This document shows positions 23,761 through 34,783 of a stretch of DNA of 34,922 bases, one piece after another. Every line of letters starts with the position of its first letter. The first letter of the stretch is position 1. The position numbers and the translations under genes are program-made. This DNA is from Dipetalonema caudispina. Taxonomy: Eukaryota; Nematoda; Chromadorea; Rhabditida; Onchocercidae. Below the pieces are notes generated by a model. The model ran no database searches. It had not been told where the DNA came from and worked only from the letters and a program-made list of their open reading frames with translations. The DNA is taken from the NCBI GenBank assembly GCA_013365325.1, contig JABVXV010000488.1, positions 1 through 34,922 on the forward strand. The letters are read 5' to 3'.

Positions 23761-26231
23761 TTAAACTACAGCGCTACTTTGTACAAAAAACAGTCGTCTC
23801 AAAATTAAACCTATAATAATCACAGAAAAAAACCAGATAAAAATTAACTCCCAGGAATAGCGATGTGATGCTAATTCTAAATTATCATTACGAGTCGAGG
23901 TGATGGATGTTGCACGCAACTGGGATGATGATCGCCTATGGCGTAAAGTTTCAGACGCAACAGCGGAACTGTCCGTGACAATATCATTTCTCAGTGCCAC
24001 ATCAGCCGTAACCAATAAATTTTGATCATCCACTGCATCCTGCTTTATTGTTTCCTTCTCTTCCTGCAATATATGCCCTCGAATGCCAGTCAATCTTAGT
24101 TACATACTTCCGAATTCAAAGTAAAATTATGGCTTAGTAGTGAAATTACAGTACTCATTTGGATTACGCGAGCAACATATCTCCCAGTAATCAAGGATAC
24201 AAAGTATCCCATTCACGGTATGAAATCGGTCGCTTAAAACAAAGAAAAATTCACGAAGTTAGTCGAAATACCACTCCATCCACTTCATATATTTCATTTA
24301 TCAGTTAAGATATCAGTGATAAGTTACAAAATTATCAAAAAGAACAATGTAGATCGTTAGTAACACGAAACGATGAAACGATATTACAGTGCATCTGCAC
24401 AATAAAAATTCCACATAAGAGCTAATCTAACCAAATTGTTTAATGTTTTAATGTTTGCAAAATATTTGCTAACTTTAATTGAAATCTGCGTAGCCAAACG
24501 CCGCGCTTCTATGGCATCTGCGTTATCGCCACATGCTGCTTCACTAGCTAATGCATTCCGCATACATAAACCACATTCTCTACAAACCCATTCGTGGCTT
24601 CTGAAATTCGCTAAAACACATCAATTTACAAATTACTTCGTCGCGTTAAGACATTGTATTCGTCTACCAACAAAAGCAGATAAGATAAACAGCACCAAAT
24701 AAATGTGGAAATTTTTCATTTCTTCTATTTCTTCTTCCACTTCCAAGTAAAAAATCTCGCAAAATAAATCAGAAGAAAACTAAACATACATTTTAGCAAG
24801 CTTCCGACGTTCTTCTGGTGGATATTCTAGTGAGCCTAGTGCACCAGCTGCATGTGTCGGCATGAAACCAATAAGAGCCAAAAGTGCGGTGCGAACTGAA
24901 ATTTGAGTGAATGAATTATAAATCTCATTATTTATCAAACACTCAAAGCTTGCCATAAAAGATTAAAAGTACCATTATTTTGTTAATCTAATATCTGAAG
25001 TATCTCGAAAACATGTAATAATATGAAATAGCTTACTAGACCATGATGGCTGCCAAGATTCGGGATGATGGCCTGAAATACTAAGACATATCTTCTGATT
25101 TAACTGGAAGCGACCATTCGGCTGCAAACAAGTCTTCGTAAAAATTGAGTTATGATTTACATAGCAAACAATGCGTGAATGGTTTGGATAAAATAATAAA
25201 TACTGCATGTTTTTTTTTTTCAACAAGTCGTAAACGAAATCGTTTTGTCAAAAACATTACACAATGCGAAGAAGTGAACAGTTTGGACAAATCGCAATAA
25301 CAGAATTCAAAAATTTGAATCAAACATTCTATAAACAACTCAGAAAATTGAAATCTACAAACTTACCGTAAGCAGTATAACACTTGGTGGTTTCATTGGA
25401 TAGTCCACTGGCAAAAGTATTCGTCCATGATAAATACCACCTTCGAAGTCCGTATCGGCCGGTCCACGTACAGTAAAATGCCACTCAAACAGATTATCCT
25501 GAAATAAACTTTCTTAATTTTTGAAATAATATTGTAGGAAAGCCGGAAATAATACAGTAAGTGATGTGAGGAATTACTGTTCAGTTCATAATTAATGTAA
25601 ATTTACAATATTTCATACCGAATATAGGTCATCCGTACAAATCCGTTAAATTGCATAATATCAACTAAACATACATCGACAAACTCATTAAATTATTTGA
25701 ACTAAATAATCCATAAACAATTGGATTGTCAATATTACAACTACCTAAACTCAAACTACATCTAAATGACTAATCAAAAAACAAACATTAAGCCACTATA
25801 ATCATTTCATTGCATACTTACTTCGAGTGGTTGAGCATAGTACATATCCGTTGGATTGCGTAATTCAGCAGCTTCTTTCATTAACCTTTTAACACCTGCA
25901 ATACAAGCCTTTTTTTTTTCATTTAAAATTTAAATAAAAATACGACAATAATCTGTCAAATAAATTTAACACAATAAATAACAAAAAGTTCACAAATTAC
26001 CAAATCTATTTCTTAAGTAAATTATTAAATTTCCAATAAATGATCAATATAATCTTATATTAATTTTTAAATCTTTAACAATTTTTACAAAAAAAAAAAA
26101 AAACTGATAATTATTAACATCTTCATGATAGAATTTTTCTAAGAAAAAAAAAAGCGAAAAAAAAAAAAAAAGAAAAAAGAAAAATGCTTACCAGTACTTT
26201 TCAAGTTATACTGCGACAGATTTGAGGTCAT
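23761..26231 (-). CDS. UBE2J1: Tail-anchored ER ubiquitin-conjugating enzyme E2, UBE2J1/Ubc6e type
   Basis: Charges ubiquitin on its active-site cysteine and passes it to ER-associated-degradation ligases. Minus-strand exons, in order: 26231-26192, 25895-25822, 25498-25367, 25121-25037, 24895-24790, 24600-24474, 24063-23761. They join in phase to 288 residues. The UBC fold begins VKRLMKEAAELRNPTDMYYA. The core contains QPLEDNLFEWHFTVRGP, YHGRILLPVDYPMKPPSVIL and NGRFQLNQKICLSISGHHPE, with the catalytic Cys at 94. WQPSWSIRTALLALIGFMPT and GALGSLEYPPEERRKLAK follow. The segment HEWVCRECG and EARRLATQISIK match UBE2J1 rather than UBE2J2. A variable acidic/Ser-rich linker leads to a C-terminal hydrophobic anchor (ELIFIWFFSVIIIGLIL), with the catalytic domain cytosolic. 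For exon 24600, acceptor TTTCAG is used rather than the nearby TTTTAG, which would give a stop. It is divergent from the NSUN4 gene. Confidence 0.96.
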
Positions 26232-26255
26232 CGTAAGAGGCTTTACTCTCTGAAA
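26232..26255 (-). promoter_or_regulatory. Probable SL trans-splice acceptor of UBE2J1
   Basis: On the minus strand TTTCAG is followed by an 18-nt leader (26249-26232) and then the ATG at 26231. No coding exon is visible upstream. Confidence 0.55.
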
Positions 26256-27622
26256 TAATCTACTTCAAATAATGTTATATAATATGAAAGAATCAAAAAT
26301 AGTACAAAATAATTGCTTAAAACAAATACATAGTTTATAGGATGTTAATTAAATAATTTTTTAAATGAAATTTCAATATGTTATGATGCATGCAACATGA
26401 ATTACATATGCATGCTAATTTTAATAAACTTTTATTAATCACTAACAACGTCAACATTATAAGTTTTCCTATCAAAAAAAAGGATTATAAAAAATTAATT
26501 TCGAATTCAATAATCGTAAAAAAAAATATATATATATATATATTTGATTAATAATATATCAAATATTTTTGATTAATTACATAATATGCAAATAATTTTA
26601 ACAATTTATATTTTACTATGTTTGCATAAATTCTAACATATTTTATCATGTTATTTACAGATATGAGGAATGAAATTATTTTACATCAATAATTTTAATG
26701 ATAAACAATATGAATATTAATATTAACTACATTATTGAAATTTGTTACGTAATTCACGTACGTAAGAATTCTCATCAAATTTTACAAAGATAGCATTTCC
26801 AATAAGTAGCAAAAAGAGTGAATTTTCAATATAAAAAGGAAAATTACACAATTCATTCGAACATTTCTTATCACATCAAATAATTAATCAGAATTTTAAT
26901 TAGCCGTGGAATACTGAACGACCATTGAAGAGAGAAATACGAAAAATGAGTAGTATAAAAATTTCTTCTTCTTCTTTTTCCTCTTCTTTTTTCTTTTCTC
27001 TTTTAAAAATTAGAATTATGGGCAAAGGAAAAATTAAAATTAATAATTAAATTTAATGGGAAATTTAAGAAAGAAGAAAGAAAAAAGAGAAAAATTTAAA
27101 GTAATTTGAAAATTTTTAAGAAATGCATTTATAGAAATGATTAAAATAGAAATTTTTATTGTATTATTTTTTCTTCCATTTTATTGTTTTATTTATTTAT
27201 TTATTTATTTATTTTTTTCAATAATATCAATTTTTGCATATGATCGATCGTCTAGAAAGAATAAAGAGTAATTAGTTCTTTAATATTTATGAAATTATTT
27301 GTTATATTTAACAAAATATAGAGAATAGTGCTAAATAATTATTTCTTTTCTAATATTCCAATGGCTAACATTATCTTATTAACAAATTAATTAGTAATTT
27401 TGTAGTTTTATGTAAAAAAAATTCATGGATTATATGCTGTAAAATAGAGAGAAATTTGATCTAAAATTTGAAAGTTTTTTACGAAAATATTTGAGATTTT
27501 TTCATAAAATACAATTAATTATTCCATTTTATGTTTCATTTACAAACATTTTTATATGTAAAATCAAGTGTATATCTTTTATTGTTTGAATTAAATATAA
27601 TATATTTCAATGAAAATTTCAG
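26256..27622. other. Shared upstream region of UBE2J1 (-) and NSUN4 (+)
   Basis: About 1.4 kb between divergent genes, presumably holding both promoters. It contains a TA run (about 26526-26542), a pyrimidine-rich tract facing a purine-rich tract (26968-27003 and 27066-27093), and a TTTA tetranucleotide run (27187-27213). No gene is supported. Confidence 0.6.
27187..27219. repeat. (TTTA)n tetranucleotide microsatellite
   Basis: About six to seven TTTA units followed by a T run, in the divergent upstream region about 420 bp before the NSUN4 acceptor. Confidence 0.85.
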
Positions 27623-27638
27623 AAAATTGTGTTATATT
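27615..27638 (+). promoter_or_regulatory. Probable SL trans-splice acceptor of NSUN4
   Basis: AATTTCAG ends at 27622, 16 bases before the ATG at 27639. An open frame runs further upstream to 27531, but that part is AT-rich and resembles intergenic DNA, so translation from 27639 is preferred. Confidence 0.55.
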
Positions 27639-30620
27639 ATGATCGGTAAACGGATCGTTAACATAACATCACCACTATATGTATCAGCAAAATCCATATC
27701 AAAAAGACATTTTGCTTCCAAAATGTTCAAAGAAAAATATGCAAAAATACGACCATTCAAAACACCAACGATGATTGCCATGGATAATTTTGATTTCTAT
27801 TATGGACCAGTATATGGTAATAGTTGGCCATCAATACGTTTAGGATTACTTACGCCAAATAAATATTTTGCTGTATTGAATAAATTTTCGAGGTTAATTA
27901 ATTTTTCAATTTTTCAAAACAATTGAAAATTTTCAACACTTATTTCTATGGAAAAATTCTATTCAATTAGTGAAATGAAAATCATTGCAATTGTTTCTAA
28001 TTTAATTTTATTGACTTCTTTTCCTTTTCAAGCATCTTGTTTACGTTTTGTTTATTGTTTAAATACTATTTTTAAAATTTAAGTTTACAGCAATTTCTTT
28101 CTTTTTTATAGAAATCGAAAGGAAAATGAGGCATTATTAAAAGATCTTGGTGCATTTAATGTCTTGGAAAAAGTTCAGCAACAAATTATCAAGAAAGGTC
28201 AAACACATGCAGAATACGAAGAAGCAGTACTGTCAGACAATACGTTGGAAGCTGAAGATTCGGTAACTGAACGAAAGGTTATTTGTTCTTGATGGATTTG
28301 TATTGTTTTGGACTTGTGTTGTTTGAAACTTTTAAATTTCATAAATCATATTTTGCGGTGTACCACTATGAAGCATTAAAATTTCTTCGATTCTTTGCAC
28401 TGAAATATGCACCATTTAAAAAGTTAATTTCCATTTGAATAAAGGTTGAAAATGAATTGGATTCTATATATATGCGTGGTGAAGGAGGGCTGGGACATTT
28501 TCGACAGTCTGGTGAAATTGCCTCATTAGAGGAACGAACACGTTTCAAGGCTCAATCATCGAGAAATATCAGAAAAATTAAGTAAGACATTTTTAATCAT
28601 CATTGTATTGTATGGTTTTTTCCTTCTCTCTTGAATATTTGTCATGTTTCTTATGCTTAATTTTATGCTTCAATATTTCATTGTTAAATTTTACGTCGCA
28701 ATACTTCACTGTTAAGTTTTATATTTAAATATTAATGTGTGGATATTCCATTATCAAATTTTACACTTAAATTTAGCTAAAAGTAACATGATTTGTTTCA
28801 GTATCACCGGTTTCGAAGGACAATATGTTCAATTGCCGACAAAAAATCATACATTGACATATCCAGCCGAACTGGCAATATATTCTTTCCCAAAGGGCGA
28901 TTTATCCGATTATCCACCCCCTCCGAAAGATGAAGTTGGAACTTCAGGTATATATTAAATTTTTAATGTATTTTACTGATTCTCCTGCTGGAAATTTACC
29001 TTCTGCATAGATAAACTTATGTAGGTTATGTACTTTCTAATATTTTACGTTATTTGTTTTAGGCTGGTGGCTCCTTGATGGTGGCTCAATTGCACCTGTA
29101 CTAGCTTTGGGTCTAACTGAAGAATCAGAGATTTTAGACATGTGTGCTGCACCAGGTGGAAAAAGTTTGCTAATCGTGCAGACTGATTTGATGGGTTAAT
29201 TATTTGCTTTATTCAGTTCTTCTAATTTAAGATAAACTTCAGGTCTTTTGAGAAATGTCTATTCCATTCTTATGTTATATATATGGAAAATTTGTTTAAT
29301 TTTTTGAATAATTTCATCAATATTGCATGTCAATTTGCTCTAAGCTTTTGAAAAATTAATTATTGTTTTCCGGTATTTTTGCATGTCTATAAATTCTTTT
29401 TTAAAGCAAAATTAACATGCAATGATAATAAACAAAGTCGCTTGGGTCAGCTACATCGAGCATTGGGACAATATATACCGGCAAATTCAGAGATTGCTAA
29501 CCGGATAATATTAAAGAGGAAAGATGCATCAGTACTGGATGGTTGGGATGAATGCAACATTTACGATAGGGTAGGTAATTGACGTATTTTTGTTGCAGTA
29601 TTTTGCATCACATTGAAGCCTTTTGAGAGATGTATATGATCAACTTGTTTTTATATTTTCTCTCGATTTATTAAAGCAGTTTTTCTGTAGACTAAGATCA
29701 TAAAGTATCAGGATTCTTTGATCATAAAATTGACGTAGTATCATATGTGTGTTAAGATTCTGGTGGATGTGCCATGCACTTCGGATCGTCTTTCGGTAAA
29801 CAGAGATGATGGTAATCTATATTCCACTCAGTTGACTGAGCAACGTTTGAATTTACCACAAGTACAAACACAAATGCTTGTGTAAGTTTGAATTTGATGA
29901 CAATCCTCAAAGCATCTTTGCTCATTTACTTCTTTTGTATTCCATTTCCAGCAATTTCTTGAAAGCATTCAGCAGGCTCAATTTGATTGCTGCAATATAA
30001 TGTAGGATTGACAGCTTCCGGGATTGTCAAAACACTGCAAGATATATTCTGGAAAGTTTCATTATGTTAGAAGGATGTTAGTGCTTGTAGATCTGCGGCT
30101 TAATCATCACATAAATTATACTTTGCAATTTAAACGTTTAAATAGTGACCTTACATGTAGACATTGAGATATATAATTCTACCATATAATTCAGCATTAT
30201 ACAATCAGATAGTCTTGATGATATGATTGTGTATTTTCAGCAATGCCTTACGATCCGTTCGAGTCGGTGGATATATTGTCTACTCAACATGCGCCCTGTC
30301 TCCAGTGCAAAACGATGGAGTTATTGAAAATGGTGTAGCAATAGCAGATGAACATTTCGGAATAAAAGTAAAATAGTTTATATGATCTCAGGGAACTGCC
30401 ATATTAATTTCAATTCCGAGAAATAAAGAATGAAAGATTAGTGGAGAAGTTAATGTAGTTGCCATTACAGGCGGTGGAGTTGTCGTTGTCACAAATGGTA
30501 TCAGATTTCAGAAACATATATCGATTCAGTGATAAACCTCGCAGAGGTTGTCTTATACTTCCTTTTTTACCTTCTAATTGTGGTCCAATGTATGTGTGTA
30601 AGTTGCAGAGGATTCAATAG
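27639..30620 (+). CDS. nsun-4: Mitochondrial rRNA cytosine-5 methyltransferase NSUN4
   Basis: RsmB/NOL1-NOP2-SUN family enzyme that makes 5-methylcytosine in mitochondrial small-subunit rRNA and acts in mitoribosome assembly, in mammals with MTERF4. Exons 27639-27892, 28112-28277, 28445-28581, 28802-28947, 29063-29194, 29407-29570, 29757-29881, 30241-30367 and 30471-30620 join in phase to 466 residues. The first 30 residues are basic without acidic residues, a likely mitochondrial presequence. YGNSWPSIRLGLLTPNKY is the NSUN4 N-terminal signature. SAM-binding motif DMCAAPGGK is at 260-268. DRILVDVPCTSDRL carries the release cysteine C340, and GGYIVYSTCALSP carries the catalytic cysteine C392. 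The end, SNCGPMYVCKLQRIQ, matches the family C-terminus. The acceptor of exon 28445 (ATAAAG) is atypical. An alternative in-phase donor after 28262 would remove five residues. Longer than the human protein. Confidence 0.95.
28632..28770. repeat. Degenerate tandem repeat in NSUN4 intron
   Basis: Three to four diverged copies of a unit of about 35-43 bp. Each has the pattern (C/G)A(A)TATTTCATTGTTAAATTTTA with variation, at about 28632-28670, 28671-28698, 28699-28741 and 28742-28770. It fills most of the intron between exons 28445-28581 and 28802-28947. Confidence 0.55.
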
Positions 30621-31719
30621 GTTACTTTTTGTCATAGGTATTATTGGAAATAAGTGGATAATCAAAGCTCTAGCATCAAACTCATAAGCTTTGAAGGGAG
30701 TTGAATTTGTGTGGGTGCGTATAAGTCAGGCTAGCACGCAGGTCAAACTTATTAATTGAATTAATGTCTCCCCTATTTATAGGGATGTTAGAGAAGAATT
30801 AATTGTAACATTACAAACATAAGATCTTGAGGATGAGTAGCCTGAAGCTAACAATGCCTTTGTTATTAAAAGATTTTGTCGAAATAAGACTATCTTAAGG
30901 GCATGATGCTTTTACTATATCGTGCTGCACTACTGCAGTTTAATTTTATTCTGTTATTTTTTTATTTGGATAATGAAGTTTTTAAGGGGTTTGTTGTCAT
31001 CTACAACTTCTACTGTTATACGGTTTTTGAATTTTTGTTTTGCTTTTTTCCAAATGTTGATTACCATTAAAGTATTATTATTAATTTTATTCACAATGAT
31101 GTTATGACTTGATTTACAAAATAGGCAGTTTACATATGTATATGTACTTTAGGACCAAAAATTTCTCTTATCAGTTATCAGTATTAGATTAGTAACAATG
31201 GTTGAAATTTTAGCCTGTCAATTTGCTAAGACCTTTAGCAGCTGTTATCAATGATATGAAATTCTGATGCAAATGATAAAAATCATATTACCTAACATAG
31301 TAAAAGGAAGTATTAGGGATTTAAAAATTTACAATGGTAAAGAATTTTCTTCTGCACTATATACCGAAAGTCAGAAGGAATCTATCAGATGTATCAAAGA
31401 AAATGATTTCTTCTCACATCCTTAACTAAATGCTTATATCAACCGGTGTTTTGATGTTCAATTGTAATCCGCCTATCATTATGCATGATACGAAGAAATT
31501 ATACAGAAGCATCAATATTTTCATTACAAGAATATGAAAAAATTTGAGATAACAATGTAAGTTTCCAAGATGTTTGAAATATGTAAAATAAAAAGGCTAA
31601 AAAAATAAGATTTTGAAGAGAATATTTTTAATCCATGAATTTTTGAGAAAAAAAAAAAAAAAGAAACTGAACTTTTTCAAAAAAATTTTTTTTAAATGAT
31701 CTTCTACCTGAATAATTTA
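30621..31719. other. NSUN4 3' flank, possibly with decayed coding DNA
   Basis: About 1.1 kb between converging genes, less AT-rich than most of the intergenic DNA here. A plus-strand frame near 30781-30907 reads RDVREELIV, LEDE and EANNAFVIKRFCRNKTILR with in-frame stops. A 50-codon ATG frame lies at 31273-31425 and contains NGKEFSSALYTESQKESIR. Neither matches a family I can name. AATAAA at 31587-31592 is the clearest polyadenylation signal on the plus strand. Confidence 0.4.
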
Positions 31720-33109
31720 TTACCAATCACCATATAAATTATGATGCGTTTCTAAGTGTTCTCGAAAACAGTCACGTATTTGACGAAAATTACTCAAACA
31801 GAACAGATATTTACTATAATCAGTTGGTACTCCATTAGTTGTTTCACAATAAATTTGACATGTTGATAGTACACCTTTTCGAATACAACAATCTGTATGA
31901 TTTTGTTTTGATGATGCACAATCCCACATTTGACCAACTGTTGGACCACGTGATTGACAAACGGATAAATAAAAGAGAACCTGAAAATGATATTAACTTT
32001 AGTGCTGTGATTTTATCAGAAATATTTTTTTTTTATTATATATCTATTTCTTACCCTTTTTTTGTTTTAACTTTTCATATTTTATAAGCAATTGAAGCTA
32101 ACAAAAATTAATTTAGTAAAATTAACTTAATGATTAAAAATTAAATAGCTAAAATTCATTTCATTTTTCATATTTTTCTTGAATTTTTATTGATTGTTTT
32201 ATGAGAGAAAATTGGATTTAAATATTTTGAATGTAAAAAGTAATGAATTTCCTTCCTAATCTTTTCTTTTTTTTTTTTTTCTCCTCTACTTTCCCTTAAT
32301 CTTTTATAAGGTTTATAATTTTAGCAAACTGGTTGAAATATATAGTTGAAATTTGTGAATTTTTATTAGAAAATAGAAACCGTTTGAGGTTCTAATGCAT
32401 CGAAACCACAAAAATGTTTTTTGCATTCTGGATCTGCTTCATTTAACCTGGAGCAGCATTTCTTAAGACGCCGTTCAGCTTTTGATGATGGCGAATCAAT
32501 CAATTGATAGGTATTCCAAAGTGGGAAAAGTTCATCAGATTTTTTTTGATGAATAACATTTGAAATCAAAGGTTCCTGATGTTGATATATTTGTTGATTA
32601 GCAATATTTTCACGGGGAGGCAAACTTTGAAGATTATGCGATGATCGAGCAGTGATTGACTGAATTCCGGTTGAAAAATCTTGTTGTAATAATGAATTTC
32701 TCCTATAAGGCGGAAATTGTTGTTGTTGTTGTTGTTTTTGATGCATTAACGATAATAATTGTGGGGAAATATTCTGTTGTGGCGATAAAGATTTATGAAT
32801 CAAATGAGTATTCAAAATTTTTTGTTTATTCTGTTGTTGTTTGTCATGTTGATTATGATAATATACCGATGAATTATGCTTCCTAGCAATTAATTCGTTA
32901 ATTTGTTGTCCATTCATAATCAGATGACGTATTGGGTAAACATTTATTTGAGTACTAATATTATGCTTATTATTTAATTGTTTCCCTGGTAATGATCGTA
33001 CAAGAGGATGATTATTGATAACATTAATCTCATCATGCTGTTGTCGTTGTTGTAGGGCAGTTAAATGTAAGCAATATGTACAAATGATTAAAATCATCAA
33101 TGAAGGCAT
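31720..33109 (-). CDS. Secreted Gln-rich protein with C-terminal 12-cysteine DB module
   Basis: Two exons, 33109-32381 and 31980-31720, join in phase 0 to 329 residues. An N-terminal hydrophobic stretch ([20 protein letters not shown]) is a probable signal peptide. Residues of about 20-215 form a low-complexity Gln/Asn/His/Ser-rich region with a six-Gln run and several N-glycosylation sequons (NIS, NSS). The last 115 residues hold 12 cysteines in the pattern of the nematode DB module: CC, C and FC in exon 1 ([20 protein letters not shown]), then single C, WDC, CC, C, YC, FC and DC in exon 2 ([19 protein letters not shown]). The module is an extracellular domain of unknown biochemical role, common in nematodes. 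On the coding strand an AATAAA overlaps the TAA stop (31721-31716), so the 3' UTR may be very short. Function is not assignable; an extracellular-matrix or cuticle role would be a guess. Confidence 0.88.
32717..32734 (-). repeat. CAA triplet run encoding six glutamines
   Basis: Six consecutive TTG triplets on the plus strand read as CAA on the minus strand, inside exon 1 of the DB-module gene. It is a coding microsatellite in the Gln-rich spacer, likely to vary in length between individuals. Confidence 0.85.
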
Positions 33110-33122
33110 TTTAATCCTGAAA
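33110..33122 (-). promoter_or_regulatory. Probable SL trans-splice acceptor of DB-module gene
   Basis: On the minus strand TTTTCAG is followed by seven bases (33116-33110) and the ATG at 33109. Confidence 0.55.
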
Positions 33123-34783
33123 ATGAAAATAATTAATAAGTAGAAAAAAAAAAATTAACTTCAAGATGACAACTTTTTACTGGTATGAATTTATACTTTA
33201 AATTTTAAAATGAGAAAAATAGAAATAATATAAAATTTAAATATTCAACTGTACTACTAATCAAGGATTTAGTAACATTGGAAATGTGTTAAAAAATTTA
33301 TATATATATAATTGAAAAATTTTTCGTCAACTATTTATATTTAATAATTTTTAACAAATCTGACAGAATTTCGATAATATATCGACTTTTTATTTTACTG
33401 ATTTATTTTTCGATTGAATTCAAAATTCATCATTGCTAAATGATAATACTATAAATCCTTTATAAGAAATTATTTTTAATTGTATTTTAATTAAATATTA
33501 GCAAGAATAAAAGCAATTTTAATGATAACATTTTAAACCTCATGCCATTTCAATTGATCTTTTGATGAAATTAAAAAAAAAAAAAAAAAAAAATTAATTG
33601 CTATCTAATAATAATTGATCATTGTAATGAAAAGGATAAACAAAAGGATGGATGAATTATTGTAATGCGATAAATGAATGATATATGGTATGATATGAAT
33701 TCGGTTAATTTGCTTGAACTGAAACAGAAATTCGGTCATTTAATGAATGGTTTTGTAAAGTTTTATTGAATAGACAATACGAGTAATAAATGGAAGAAAT
33801 GAATGATTGATGGAAATTTTATATGATAAAAGTCAGAAAATCACTTGGTTGCATTTTAACTATTAATTATTTATCAAATAATCTATAAGAATAAGTGAAA
33901 TTGAAATTAATGAAAGTATCATCTATTTTTTCTTGCATTAAATTGATAATTTAAATTAATCTGTGAATCCTCTGTGAAATTAATATAGATGACAAAAGAA
34001 TTAACGGTACAATTTTACTATGTAAACGATCTTCATATAGTTGTATATATGTTTGATGAGTTATTATATGATTATACTCAATATTAATCATACTGAATAA
34101 CTAAGTAATTTTAGTGACATTAGTTAAGCGAACAATATTAAGTTACATGCAATTTATGCTATTATTTGATTTCAGAAGTTGCAATAAAAAAGTAGCCAAA
34201 AGATGAATCATGCGATCTGAAGATATTTACAGTTTAACTATAAAATATCGATTCATCCATCCAAATGATTAAATCGCTAAAGTTTCTCAATTCTTTCCAG
34301 TGGTTGTCTTTTGGAAAATCTTAAATTCTAAAATTCCGAAATGTATGCTAGAATTCAATTTTCATAATATATGAAAGTATTGTTTTGTGTATTGTAACAT
34401 ACGATTCGTACAATGACAGTAATTGAATGCTTGTCTAAAAAATCACCTTGAAATTGTTATTTCTCAATGAAATTGAGAGTTTTCATTGAATTTCCCTGAA
34501 ACTGATCATTCTTACTACTACAGTTATCATCTCTAAATATATTGCACTAGATAATCAATGAGTTACAGAAGTAAAAAGTAATAATTGTTCATAAATTATC
34601 TGATCACTTAATCAAAATCATTATTAGAAACATAGGAATTCAAATATAACAGCAAAAATTTCAAAGCATTTTGAAATATACATATATTTATCATGAACAG
34701 GAAGCAACTTGGTTTCATAAAGGTGCATGCTTAGCATATCTAAAAGTGTGTTTAGCAATAACAACAAATTATAATTAATAACA
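33123..34783. other. AT-rich upstream region of the DB-module gene
   Basis: About 1.7 kb with no exon-like block, RNA gene or mobile element that I can recognise. It has a poly-A run near 33571-33592 and a short TA run near 33300-33310. It presumably holds the promoter of the minus-strand DB-module gene. Confidence 0.6.

Noticed and set aside
24436..24702. 88-codon plus-strand frame rich in Ala/His
   Set aside because: Antisense shadow of UBE2J1 exon 24474-24600, whose minus-strand frame matches the E2 family.
30922..31107. 61-codon hydrophobic plus-strand frame after NSUN4
   Set aside because: Phe/Leu-rich translation of T-rich DNA; no start context or family resemblance.
32656..32886. 76-codon plus-strand frame with a valine run
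   Set aside because: Antisense shadow of the Gln-rich exon; the Val run is the complement of the CAA/Gln repeats.
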